This document shows positions 1 to 7,735 of a DNA stretch of 64,000 nt, in pieces. Position numbers and translations under genes: made by a program. The stretch comes from Desulfocarbo sp964620595 (lineage in GTDB: Bacteria; Desulfobacterota; Desulfarculia; Desulfarculales; Desulfarculaceae). Each line of letters starts with the position of its first letter. Positions within the stretch are counted from its first letter, which is position 1. The stretch is taken from the NCBI GenBank assembly GCA_964620595.1, contig CAZUHP010000007.1, positions 31,992 to 95,991 on the forward strand. The letters run 5' to 3'. The notes below the pieces were generated by a model that had not been told where the DNA came from, did no database searches, and saw only the letters and a program-made list of their open reading frames with translations.

Positions 1-898
1 CCAGCCCCCGGATGAGGGCTCCGCCGCCGGCCAGCACCAGCCCCCGCTCGGCCACGTCCGAGGCCAGCTCGGGCGGGGTCTTCTCAAAGGCCCGGCGCAC
101 GCTTTCCACGATCACCCCCACCGGCTCGGCCATGGCCTCGCGCACCTCGTCGCTGGTCAGGGTGATGGTGCGCGGCACCCCGGCCACCAGGTCCTTGCCG
201 CTCACGTCCATGGTGAGGGGCTCGTCGGTGGGGAAGGCCGAGCCGATGCTTATCTTGACCTGCTCGGCGGTGTTCTCGCCGATGAGCATCTGGTACTTCC
301 GCTGCACCAGGCGCAGGATGGACTCGTTGGCCTCGTCGCCGGCCACCCGCACGCTCTCCGAGTAGGCGGTGGCGAACAGGCTGATCACCGCCACCTCGGT
401 GGTGCCGCCGCCGATGTCCACCACCATGGAGCCGCGGGGCTCGTGAATGGGCAGCCCCGCGCCGATGGCCGCGGCCATGGGCTCCTCGATCAGGTAGATG
501 TCGCGGGCCCCGGCCTGTTCGGCGCTCTCGATCACCGCCCGCTTTTCCACCTGGGTCACCCCGGTGGGCACCCCGATGAGCATGCGCGGCTTGACCAGGC
601 CCGCGGCCGAACGCACCTGGGAGATGAACTCGCGGATCATCACCCGGGTGAGGTCGAAGTCGGCGATCACCCCGTCCTTGAGGGGCCGGCTGGCCAGGAT
701 GGAGGGGTTGGTGCGGCCCAGGTATTCCTTGGCCTTGTGGCCCACGGCCACGGGCTTGCCGGTCTCGCGGTGAATGGCCACCACCGAGGGCTCGTTGAGC
801 ACAACACCCTTGCCCTTGATGTAGATCAAGGTATTGGCGGTTCCCAGGTCCATGGCCATGTCCTTGCCAAACAGACCCAGAATTTTTCCGAAGATCAT
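1..898 (-). CDS. mreB: Rod shape-determining protein MreB (3' end outside window)
   Basis: This is the bacterial actin homologue that organises cell-wall synthesis at the inner face of the membrane. About 299 residues are visible, against roughly 340-350 for the family, so the C-terminus lies beyond the left edge. The start reads MIFGKILGLFGKDMAMDLGT; the DLGTANT phosphate-1 loop, the IGVPTGVTQVEKRAV segment and the phosphate-2 DIGGGTTEVAVIS motif are all clear. The ATG at 898 has a GGAGGG ribosome site about nine bases upstream. The GAF protein gene ends 42 bases upstream on the same strand, so co-transcription is possible. Identification is secure. Confidence 0.95.
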   Translation of the reverse strand, partial: MIFGKILGLFGKDMAMDLGTANTLIYIKGKGVVLNEPSVVAIHRETGKPVAVGHKAKEYLGRTNPSILASRPLKDGVIADFDLTRVMIREFISQVRSAAGLVKPRMLIGVPTGVTQVEKRAVIESAEQAGARDIYLIEEPMAAAIGAGLPIHEPRGSMVVDIGGGTTEVAVISLFATAYSESVRVAGDEANESILRLVQRKYQMLIGENTAEQVKISIGSAFPTDEPLTMDVSGKDLVAGVPRTITLTSDEVREAMAEPVGVIVESVRRAFEKTPPELASDVAERGLVLAGGGALIRGL

Positions 899-940
899 GC
901 TCTCATGCCCTCCCGCCTGCGCGCCGGCCCCATGATGGGA

Positions 941-1879
941 TCAGACCGGCGCCAGTCCGTAATGCTCGACCGTGGCAGCCACCCGGTGCCCGGCCAGTTG
1001 CAGGGCCCGCTCCTCTTCTTCGTCCAGGTGGCGCTCGGTGCGCCCGGCAAAGGCCCACACCCCCACCAGCCGCCGCCAGGCCAACAGCGGGACTCCCACG
1101 AAGGCATTATAGCCCCGCATGGGCTCGTCCGGCGATATCAGGTATGATTTTCCCCGCAAGGGGCGCAGCCGGGAATGGGCCAGGGGACGCACCTCGCGGA
1201 ATATCCACCCCACCAGGCCCTGGCTCACCGGGAAGGACCGGCCGCGCATGGTGCTCAGGGAAGGCCCCTGCACCGCTTCCACCAGGTACTGCTTGCGCCC
1301 GGGAAGCAAGAGGCACAGGATGCCCATGGACAGCCCGCTGTAGCGCCGGGCCGCGTCCAGCACCTCGGCGTAGAACTCCCGCGGCTCGGCAAAGGCGAGC
1401 GCCGCGTTCTCCACGTCGTAGAGCAGATCCAGGGTGCGCCCGTAGAGCGCCTCCCGGTTGCAGGTCTCCTGCTGCAACACCAGGTTGCCCAGGAAGCGGG
1501 CGAACTCGCGGATCACCTTTTTCTCGCGCTCGCCGAACACCGAGCGGGTCTTGGTGTCCACCACCAGCACCCCCAGCTCGCCGATGGGGATGGCCAGAAA
1601 GGCCTTGATGCCCTCGTCCTCCCGGTAGAGGCGGGTGGCGGTGGCGCCCTGGCGGTAGCGATCCACGTCCACCGGCACCAGGTGCTTGGCCACGTAGCCC
1701 ACCACCCCTTCGCCCAGGAGCATGGGCTCGTCCGCGCGGAAGGAGCGGCTCAGGGTGTGCCAGGCCGCGGCGCGCAGGGTGTCCCCCCCCGGCTCGCGCA
1801 GAAACAGCGCCACCGTGAATGCCTCGGTGAGGTCGGCCAAGAGTTCTATGGCCTCGCGCAGGTCTTTGCGGGGCTCCAT
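941..1879 (-). CDS. Tandem GAF-domain protein
   Basis: A soluble protein of about 312 residues that appears to contain two GAF folds, roughly residues 10-150 and 170-305. Each has the pattern of a hydrophobic core followed by a GEGVVGYVAK-like or SQGLVGWIFR-like turn, then a short strand ending in AIPI or GVPL. No kinase, cyclase or DNA-binding domain follows, so it is probably a stand-alone sensor or regulator of unknown ligand. The reading frame extends upstream, but the MEPRKDLREA start at 1879 is preferred because the longer N-terminus is low-complexity and overlaps the upstream gene. It sits between the cysteine-rich protein and mreB on the same strand. Confidence 0.7.
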   Translation of the reverse strand: MEPRKDLREAIELLADLTEAFTVALFLREPGGDTLRAAAWHTLSRSFRADEPMLLGEGVVGYVAKHLVPVDVDRYRQGATATRLYREDEGIKAFLAIPIGELGVLVVDTKTRSVFGEREKKVIREFARFLGNLVLQQETCNREALYGRTLDLLYDVENAALAFAEPREFYAEVLDAARRYSGLSMGILCLLLPGRKQYLVEAVQGPSLSTMRGRSFPVSQGLVGWIFREVRPLAHSRLRPLRGKSYLISPDEPMRGYNAFVGVPLLAWRRLVGVWAFAGRTERHLDEEEERALQLAGHRVAATVEHYGLAPV

Positions 1880-1907
1880 GGATGGCGTGTCCGGCAGGCG
1901 GGGGCCG

Positions 1908-2123
1908 TCAACCGCAGTCGCTGCAGAAACTGGCATATGACCTGTCGTAGGTGCGCTCCCCCTGGGGCGTGAAGAAGCAGCCCGGTATCTGGCGCAGCTT
2001 GCGGTGATAGGCCACGCATTGGCAGCACAGCCCCTTTTTCTCACAGTCGTAGGTGCAGGAGCAGTCCGCCAGGTTAACCTTGTAATTTGGGCAGGCCTCC
2101 TTCATTTTTGGATAGTTGCTCAC
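1908..2123 (-). CDS. Small cysteine-rich protein (DUF6485-like)
   Basis: A protein of about 71 residues with many cysteines: CPNY, CSCTYDC, GLCCQC, then VAYHR, PGCFF and a terminal CSDC. The CxCTYxC...KGxCCxC...YHR order matches the DUF6485 family, probably a small metal-binding protein of unknown role. The GTG at 2123 is chosen because GGGAG lies about nine bases upstream; the ATG at 2105 is the alternative and would begin right at the conserved region. A good promoter lies 70-95 bases upstream. It may be the first gene of an operon with the GAF protein and mreB. Confidence 0.65.
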   Translation of the reverse strand: MSNYPKMKEACPNYKVNLADCSCTYDCEKKGLCCQCVAYHRKLRQIPGCFFTPQGERTYDRSYASFCSDCG

Positions 2124-2190
2124 GGTTCGTTGTCTCCCGCTGATCTTGGGGGCCCAAAGCGGTGGTGCAAGTGGATAAAATACCAAATGC

Positions 2191-2219
2191 ACTGTATATA
2201 GGATTGTTACGAGTGTCAA
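2191..2219 (-). promoter_or_regulatory. Sigma-70-type promoter for the DUF6485/GAF genes
   Basis: Read on the minus strand, a perfect TTGACA (2219-2214) is followed after 17 bases by TACAGT (2196-2191); an overlapping TATACA is also possible. It faces the cysteine-rich gene starting at 2123. This AT-richer stretch separates that gene from the divergent mutM. Confidence 0.65.
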
Positions 2220-2285
2220 CCACTAAATAATGGGGTTTGCGCCCTCCGGCCCCCTTTGCCGGGAGGCTGTCCCCGAGGAGCGGAT

Positions 2286-3107
2286 ATGCCCGAGCTGCCC
2301 GAGGTGGAATGCGTGCGCCGGACCCTGGAGCCGGCGGTGGTGGGCCGGCGCGTGAGCCGGGTGCGGGTGCAAAAGCCCAAGCTGGCCCGGCCCAGCCCCC
2401 GCGGCCTGGCCCGGGGCCTGGGCGGCCGGGAGATAACCGCCACCAGCCGCCACGGCAAGCTGCTCATCCTCCACCTGGACGACGGCGGCTTCTGGGCCAT
2501 CCACCTGGGCATGACCGGCCAGGTGATCATGGCCCGTAAGCGTCCCCGGGCGGACCATATCCATATCACCGTGAGCTTCAGCGACAAGGGCCCCCGCCTC
2601 TACTACCGCGACCTGCGCCAGTTCGGCTTCATGGCCCACTGCCCGGACCGCGCCGACCTGGAGGCCGGACCCCTGGCCAACTACGGCCCCGACGCCTTGG
2701 GCCTGGACCTGGACACCTTTGTCTCCAGCCTGGCCCGGCGCACGGCGCCGCTCAAGAGCCTGCTCTTGGACCAGCGCATCCTGGCCGGGGTGGGCAACAT
2801 CTACGCGGACGAGTCTCTCCACCGGGCCGGCATCTCGCCCCTGGCCCGGCCCCGGGACCTGCCCGCCGAGAAGCTGGCCGCCCTCCACGCCGCAGTACAG
2901 GAGACCCTGGCCGAGGCCTTGGCCCAGGGAGGCTCCAGCGTGCGCAACTTCGTGGACGCCCGGGGCCGGGCCGGCACCTTTCAGCACGCCCACCGGGTGT
3001 ACAAGCGCACCGGCCATCCCTGCCCCCGCTGCGGCGCCGCCATAGAGCGCATCGTGCTGGGCGGCCGCTCCACCCATTTCTGCCCCCAGTGCCAGCACCA
3101 GGATTGA
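2286..3107 (+). CDS. mutM: Formamidopyrimidine-DNA glycosylase
   Basis: A base-excision repair enzyme that removes oxidised purines such as 8-oxoguanine and nicks the abasic site. The 273-residue length is normal. The start MPELPEVE supplies the catalytic Pro2 and Glu3. A GKLLIL segment carries the conserved lysine, IYADESL and the NIYADE-type helix are present, and the C-terminus ends in a zinc finger with CPRC and CPQC pairs. The frame opens ten codons earlier, but Pro2 must follow the initiator Met, which fixes the start at 2286. It stands alone, divergent from the DUF6485 gene. Confidence 0.96.
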   Translation: MPELPEVECVRRTLEPAVVGRRVSRVRVQKPKLARPSPRGLARGLGGREITATSRHGKLLILHLDDGGFWAIHLGMTGQVIMARKRPRADHIHITVSFSDKGPRLYYRDLRQFGFMAHCPDRADLEAGPLANYGPDALGLDLDTFVSSLARRTAPLKSLLLDQRILAGVGNIYADESLHRAGISPLARPRDLPAEKLAALHAAVQETLAEALAQGGSSVRNFVDARGRAGTFQHAHRVYKRTGHPCPRCGAAIERIVLGGRSTHFCPQCQHQD

Positions 3108-3252
3108 GCCGCCCCGGCTCGGCGCCAGCCGGGTTCCGCCCAATCCGCTCGGCCCTGTAATATAATGGCCAGGGGGGGAGACATTGCCCCGCTTGCCCCG
3201 TTCTTTGGCCTGCCCGCTCTCCCTGCAAAGGCGACAGACCAGGAGGTGACGC

Positions 3253-3561
3253 ATGAAAAGGGTGTTGTTGCTGATGGGTGTGGTGCTGGTGCTGCTCATG
3301 GCGGGCGCGGCGTGGTCCCGCCCACCCGTACCCCCCCGCCCCCTCCGGCCGCCGCTGCCTCCCCCCGCGTCTCTTGGCCACCCTGCCTGCCCGTCGGGCC
3401 AGCATTGGTCTTTCAAACTGAAGACCTGCGTGCCCAATGGTCCCGGGGCTTGTCCCCAGGCCATGCACTGGAGCCGCAGGTTCAAAAGATGCGTGCCGGA
3501 CAAGTGCCCCCCTGGCACCCACTGGAGCCTGGACTGGGGCGAGTGCGTGCCCAACCCCTAA
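3253..3561 (+). CDS. Small secreted protein with three CPxGxHWS repeats
   Basis: A 102-residue protein with a clear signal peptide (hydrophobic residues 4-20, probable cleavage near AWS-R). A proline-rich spacer is followed by three copies of a roughly 20-residue unit: Cys-Pro, then His-Trp-Ser, then Lys/Arg-x-Cys-Val-Pro. The two cysteines per unit could form one disulfide each, giving a beads-like extracytoplasmic protein. An AGGAGGTGA ribosome site lies immediately upstream. No function can be assigned. It ends just before a G-rich repeat tract and converges on speE. Confidence 0.7.
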   Translation: MKRVLLLMGVVLVLLMAGAAWSRPPVPPRPLRPPLPPPASLGHPACPSGQHWSFKLKTCVPNGPGACPQAMHWSRRFKRCVPDKCPPGTHWSLDWGECVPNP

Positions 3562-3570
3562 CGGCGGCAA

Positions 3571-3590
3571 CGGGGGGGCGACGGGGGGGC
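3571..3590. repeat. G-rich CGAC-G7 repeat, two copies
   Basis: Two units of C-G7-CGA/C-G7 lie in the gap between the secreted-protein gene and speE. They belong to the same repeat type seen near 9.9, 20.3, 26.4, 47.2, 48.6 and 50.5 kb. Confidence 0.75.
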
Positions 3591-3654
3591 AAATGGCAAG
3601 CCGTTGGCAGGCAGGATGCGCCCGCTGGCCTCCCGGAACGCCCGGGGCCTGGGG

Positions 3655-4551
3655 CTAGACCTGCCCCTGGCGGCGGGCCATGGCCGGGGGCATGAACTCC
3701 AGGTAGTGGGCCGGCAGGGCAAAGGCCGCCTTGTGCAGGGAGGGCGTGTAGTAGCGGAGCCTCCCCAGGGCGGCCAGGCGGGCTGGGTCAGGGCCGGCCA
3801 GGGGGTCGGGCCCCAGCGAGTTCAGGGCAAAGCCGATGGTGCCGCCCAGGTAGGAGGGCACCAGGGCCAGGTAGTAGAGGGTGAGGGGAAAGAGCTCGGT
3901 CATGAAGCCGAACATCTTTTGCAGCAAGGGGGCGTAGAAGTTGAAGGACTCGGCCTGGCTCACCACCAGGCCGCCGGGCTTGAGGGCTCTTTTCACGTCC
4001 GCGAAGAACTCGGGTCCAAAGAGCCCCAGGGCCGGCCCCTCGGGGTCGGAGCTGTCCACCAGGATCACGTCATAGGCGGCCTCGGCCTTTTTGATGAAGG
4101 CCAGGCCGTCGCCCACCTCCACCCGCGCCCGGGGGTCGTCGAAGGCAGTGCCCACCTGGGGCATGAACTCCTTGGCCGCCTCGATCACCTCGCCGTCTAT
4201 CTCGCACATATCGCAGCGCTCCACGCCCGGGTGCTTGAGCACCTCGCGCAGGGTGCCGCCGTCGCCGCCGCCGATGATGAGCACCCGCCGGGGGTCGGGA
4301 TGGCACAGGAGCGGCACGTGGACCAGCATCTCGTGGTAGGCCGCCTCGTCCCAGGTGGAGAGCTGGATGCTGCCCTCCAGAAGCAGCAGGCGGCCCAAGG
4401 CGCCGGCCTCCACCACGGCCAGGTCCTGGTACTTGGTTTTCTTGTGCAAAAGGACCCGGTCTATCTTCAGGGCCAGGCCCATGGCGCCGTCCAGCTCAGG
4501 CGGCTCTAGAAACACCTTGCCCGCTTGGGGGGTGCGGGTGGCTTGACACAT
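3655..4551 (-). CDS. speE: Spermidine synthase (polyamine aminopropyltransferase)
   Basis: It transfers the aminopropyl group of decarboxylated AdoMet to putrescine or a related diamine in the cytoplasm. The 298-residue protein shows the family's nucleotide-binding GGGDGGTLREVLKH loop, a CEIDGEVI acidic strand and the DSSDPEGPA segment with the catalytic aspartate. The N-terminal strand with YQDLAVVE, GRLLLLEGSIQLS and DEAAYHEMLVH is typical. The ATG at 4551 has GAGGAG about eight bases upstream. speD, which supplies its co-substrate, lies 124 bases upstream on the same strand. Confidence 0.94.
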   Translation of the reverse strand: MCQATRTPQAGKVFLEPPELDGAMGLALKIDRVLLHKKTKYQDLAVVEAGALGRLLLLEGSIQLSTWDEAAYHEMLVHVPLLCHPDPRRVLIIGGGDGGTLREVLKHPGVERCDMCEIDGEVIEAAKEFMPQVGTAFDDPRARVEVGDGLAFIKKAEAAYDVILVDSSDPEGPALGLFGPEFFADVKRALKPGGLVVSQAESFNFYAPLLQKMFGFMTELFPLTLYYLALVPSYLGGTIGFALNSLGPDPLAGPDPARLAALGRLRYYTPSLHKAAFALPAHYLEFMPPAMARRQGQV

Positions 4552-4675
4552 GAACGGTACTCCTCGTCAGGGGGAAGGGGATGGGACGGCCGCCGATGGG
4601 TGATGAGGGGGCGTAAGGGGCAGGCCCCCGCTTGCTCTGGAAACAGCCCTCCTGGGCCGGCTTGGCGGCCGGGCA

Positions 4676-5095
4676 TCAGGTCTCCGGCTGGCAGCCGACC
4701 GCCCGCTCCAGGCTGTCGGGCTTGTGGCGGATCATCTCCGGCGGCAGGTTGAGCATGCCCCGGCTGAGCATCATCTTCTGCATGGAGCCGGCCTGGAAGC
4801 CCTGGTACAAGGTCTGGGCTGCGGCGTCCATGTCGATCACCTCGCCGCAGGTGAACACGTCCAGGGCCGCGTAGCCGTATTCAGGCCAGGTATGTATGGA
4901 AAAATGGGATTCGCTTATGATGACCACCCCGCTCACGCCCTGGGGCGCGAACTGGTGGAAAAAGGGCTGGATTATGGTGGCGCCCGATGCCTCCACCGCG
5001 GCCAGCATGGTCTCGGCCACGTGGTTGGGATCGTCCAGCAGGTGGGCGGGGCAGTCGTACAGCTCCAGAATCAGGTGGCTTCCCAGGGCTTTCAT
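4676..5095 (-). CDS. speD: S-adenosylmethionine decarboxylase proenzyme
   Basis: A pyruvoyl-dependent enzyme that makes decarboxylated AdoMet for SpeE. The 139-residue protein is the short bacterial/archaeal form. The motif SESHFSIHTWPE (residues 61-72) contains the self-cleavage site Glu62-Ser63 and the conserved His68; Cys83 in DVFTCG is the catalytic cysteine. It is upstream of speE on the same strand, so the two likely share a transcript. The start at 5095 gives the expected N-terminus MKALGSHLILELYDC. Confidence 0.94.
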   Translation of the reverse strand: MKALGSHLILELYDCPAHLLDDPNHVAETMLAAVEASGATIIQPFFHQFAPQGVSGVVIISESHFSIHTWPEYGYAALDVFTCGEVIDMDAAAQTLYQGFQAGSMQKMMLSRGMLNLPPEMIRHKPDSLERAVGCQPET

Positions 5096-5667
5096 GGTTC
5101 GGCCCCCTTTGGGCGGCGCCGGCGGAGAGGCGTTGGTGGCCTGTCCGACCGCGCCGCGGTTTCAAGTATGCAAAGGGGGTCCGGGGCCTGACGCGCAGCC
5201 CCTGCGCTGCAAAAAAACCGGCTTTTGCCCGGCCCGCCCGGTGGCTTGCCGCCCAGGCCGGCCCGCCCTGTGTCATGGGGCCGCAAAAGCCGCTGCGTGC
5301 GCCCAGGGGCGCAACGCCTGCGCCGGCCCTTGCCGGGGCCGACTGCGGTATAGCTATGCGCGACCAGATACTAGCCTTGCCCGCCTTGGGACCGGCGGCC
5401 ACTGGGGCCTAACAGTGCCGGACCGGCGGGGGGCCGTGGCATGAGGACCCCCTTTGTCTGGACAGCGGGCGCAAGACCCGCAGCAAAAGCCAGGCGCCAC
5501 CGCCCCGCGGCTCCCCCCCCCCCGCGGCTGCTGGCACCCGGACCTGTCTACAGTGTGGTCTTTCTACACTTTCCGGGAGCGTCCGTCAACCGGGTTTTGC
5601 GGAGGGCCCCGCCAGGGGCGCCGGAGCCTCCGCCGGCGGGGTTTTAATTCCCCCCTTTGCGGCGAGG
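5096..5667. other. Gene-free stretch upstream of speD and the HU gene
   Basis: About 570 bases without a convincing gene. Reading frames here are GC-driven and lack ribosome sites or family features. The only structure seen is a possible intrinsic terminator on the plus strand, CCCCGCC (5607-5613) pairing with GGCGGGG (5635-5641) followed by TTTT, plus a short AGTGT/ACACT inverted repeat at 5552-5570. Together they could mark a small untranslated transcript, but the evidence is weak. Confidence 0.35.
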
Positions 5668-5697
5668 TTGACCTAACCACCCCAAATGGCATACTAT
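5668..5697 (+). promoter_or_regulatory. Promoter of the HU/IHF-like gene
   Basis: TTGACC at 5668-5673, an 18-base spacer and TACTAT at 5692-5697, about 40 bases before the coding start. Confidence 0.5.
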
Positions 5698-5739
5698 CAG
5701 TGTATTGGGAAATTGGCATTTAGCTGGGAGATCGACATT

Positions 5740-6138
5740 ATGACGTTGACCAAGGCGGACATCGTCGCCCGGGTTTACGCCGAAGGCATGCTCACCAAGG
5801 CCGAGGCCGCCGAGGCGGTGGAGCGGTCGCTGGACCTGGTCAAGGAAGCCCTGGCCAATGAGGAAGAGGTCCTGGTCAGCGGTTTCGGCAAATGGTCGGT
5901 ACGGCGCAAGGCCGCCCGCCGGGGCCGCAACCCCCAGACCGGCGAGCCCTTGATACTGCCTCCGCGCAAGGTGGTCACCTTCCGGCCCTCCCGGGTGCTC
6001 AAGGCCAAGGTGCAGAACGCGCCTACCCAGGGAACGGCCCCGGCCCGCAAGCAGGCCGCTCCGGCCCAGGGTGGCGGGTCGCCCCAGGGCGAAGGCGGGG
6101 ACAACGGCGGCGGCGTCATCCGGCGCGGCTACTTCTGA
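5740..6138 (+). CDS. HU/IHF-family DNA-bending protein with a C-terminal tail
   Basis: A nucleoid-associated protein of 132 residues. Residues 1-93 are a standard HU/IHF fold: MTLTKADIVARV start, VSGFGKWSVRRKAAR, the GRNPQTGE arm tip and VVTFRPSRVLKAKV. The GRNPQTGE and TFRPS features are closer to the IHF alpha type than to plain HU. About 40 extra residues rich in Gly, Ala, Gln and Pro follow, ending in basic RRGYF; usual family length is 90-100. The ATG at 5740 has GGGAG nine bases upstream. The phosphoesterase and tatD genes follow closely in the same direction. Confidence 0.88.
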   Translation: MTLTKADIVARVYAEGMLTKAEAAEAVERSLDLVKEALANEEEVLVSGFGKWSVRRKAARRGRNPQTGEPLILPPRKVVTFRPSRVLKAKVQNAPTQGTAPARKQAAPAQGGGSPQGEGGDNGGGVIRRGYF

Positions 6139-6166
6139 TAACCCGCCCGGCCCGGGCGTCGGCGCC

Positions 6167-6895
6167 ATGACCACCCTGGCCGTGCTCTCGGACCTCCACG
6201 CCAACCTGGGCGCCTGGGAGGCGGTGGAGGCGGACCTGGCCCGCCGGGGGGTGGACCAGGTGGTGGTGCTGGGCGACGTGGTGGGCTACCTGGCCCGGCC
6301 CAACCAGGTGGCCCGGAAGCTGGCCCAGGCCGTGGCCCGCCCTGGCTGGCGCGCCCTGGCGGGCAACTATGACCTGGCGGTGCTGGCCGGGGGGGAGGAG
6401 GGGGTTTCGCGCTTCCTCAAGCCCGGCATCGGGCCGGTGCCCCGCCAGGTGTTCGATTGGACCTGCCAGCGGGTGAGTCCCTCCACCCGGGAGTTTCTGG
6501 CCTCCTTACCCCAAAGTTTGAGCTTCGATCTGGCCGGGGTACCCTGCCTGGCGGTGCACGGCAGCCCGGACGGGGTGCGCGACTACGTGTTCCCCGACCG
6601 TCCCCGGGAAGACCTGGCCGCCTGGCTGGCCAGGGAGGGGGTCCGCTGTTTGTTCCTGGGCCATACCCACCTGCCCTTTGTCCGCCGGGTGCCCGGCGGC
6701 CTGGTGGTGAACCCGGGCTCGGTGGGCAAGCCCAAGGACGGCGACCCCCGGGCCTCCTATGCCCTGGTGCATTTCGGCCCGGAGCCCCGGGCCGAGATCG
6801 TGCGCCTGGACTATGACCTGGCCGCCGAGGCCGCGCTCCTGCAAGAGGCCGGCCTGCCGCCCCAGACCGTGGAAAAGCTGAAGAGCGGCACATGA
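6167..6895 (+). CDS. Calcineurin-like metallophosphoesterase
   Basis: A 242-residue protein with all metallophosphoesterase motifs in order: SDLHANLGA (metal ligands Asp and His), GDVVGY, GNYD, a mid-protein HGSP and GHTHLP near the C-terminus. It belongs to the YfcE/ApaH-like group that hydrolyses phosphodiesters or dinucleoside polyphosphates; the substrate cannot be predicted. The start MTTLAVLSDLH is chosen because the longer frame only adds sequence overlapping the HU tail. Its stop overlaps the tatD start by four bases, implying translational coupling. Confidence 0.85.
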   Translation: MTTLAVLSDLHANLGAWEAVEADLARRGVDQVVVLGDVVGYLARPNQVARKLAQAVARPGWRALAGNYDLAVLAGGEEGVSRFLKPGIGPVPRQVFDWTCQRVSPSTREFLASLPQSLSFDLAGVPCLAVHGSPDGVRDYVFPDRPREDLAAWLAREGVRCLFLGHTHLPFVRRVPGGLVVNPGSVGKPKDGDPRASYALVHFGPEPRAEIVRLDYDLAAEAALLQEAGLPPQTVEKLKSGT

Positions 6896-7638
6896 TAGAC
6901 ACCCACGCCCACCTGGAGGGCCTGGCCGACCCCCGCGCCGCCCTGGCCCGGGCCTGGGCCGCCGGGGTGGAGGCGGTGGCCGCGGTGTCCATGGACGCCG
7001 AAAGCGGCCGCCTGGCCCTGGCCCTGGCCCGGGAAGACGGCCGGGTGTGGCCCTGCCTGGGCCTGCATCCCTGGCAGGTGGCCGAGCACACTTGGGAGCG
7101 GGAGGTGGAGCTGGTGGCGGCGGACCTGTCCCGCGCCGCGGCCCTGGGCGAGGTGGGCCTGGACTACAAGAAGAAGATACCCAAGAAGATACAGCGCGCC
7201 GCCCTGGCCGCCCAGTTGGCCCTGGCCGCGGAGCATGGCCTCACTGCCCTGGTGCACTGCCGTTTCTCCGAGCGCCGGGTGCTGCAAATGCTGGCGGAGG
7301 CCGGGGTGCGGGCGGTGTTCCACTGGTTCGCCGCACCGCTCGAGATCTTGGATGAAGTCCTGGCGGCAGGACACTTCATCTCGGCCACCCCCTCCCTGGC
7401 TTTCAGCCCGCCCCACCGGGCCGCGGTGCAGGCCTGCCCCCTTTCCCGCCTGGTCCTGGAGACCGACGCGCCGGTGGCCCACGGCGGCCGGGAGTGCGAG
7501 CCGGCCCGGGTGGTGGAGACCTGCGCGCTGGTGGCCGGGCTCAAGGGCCTGGAGCCGGAGGAGGTGGCCCGGGCCACCAGCCGGAACGCCCGCGCCCTGT
7601 TCCGCCCCCCGGGAGATCCCGCCCCGGTTATGTCATAA
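6892..7638 (+). CDS. tatD: TatD-family metal-dependent hydrolase
   Basis: A TIM-barrel nuclease/hydrolase of 248 residues. Metal-binding motifs are visible: N-terminal DTHAHLEG, GEVGLDYK with the conserved Glu, a mid-barrel VHCRFSE and the C-terminal LETDAP aspartate. CLGLHPW is also typical. Family members act as 3'-5' DNA exonucleases or in tRNA/DNA quality control; the exact role is not visible here. The ATG overlaps the phosphoesterase stop. It ends before a promoter that starts a new unit. Confidence 0.88.
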   Translation: MIDTHAHLEGLADPRAALARAWAAGVEAVAAVSMDAESGRLALALAREDGRVWPCLGLHPWQVAEHTWEREVELVAADLSRAAALGEVGLDYKKKIPKKIQRAALAAQLALAAEHGLTALVHCRFSERRVLQMLAEAGVRAVFHWFAAPLEILDEVLAAGHFISATPSLAFSPPHRAAVQACPLSRLVLETDAPVAHGGRECEPARVVETCALVAGLKGLEPEEVARATSRNARALFRPPGDPAPVMS

Positions 7639-7677
7639 AAGACATAGATAACCCTTCGTAAACATTGGCTAAAATCC

Positions 7678-7707
7678 TTGACCCCTCCCCAGGGCCAGCC
7701 CTACAAT
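7678..7707 (+). promoter_or_regulatory. Promoter of the aldehyde:ferredoxin oxidoreductase gene
   Basis: TTGACC (7678-7683), 18-base spacer, TACAAT (7702-7707). It lies 29 bases before the start codon, with a GAGGAGG ribosome site between. Confidence 0.65.
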
Positions 7708-7735
7708 GGACGCATAACCTTGAGGAGGAAGAGCC

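Noticed and set aside
5441..5723. Small frames upstream of the HU gene
   Set aside because: They overlap the promoter and terminator-like signals and have no family features.
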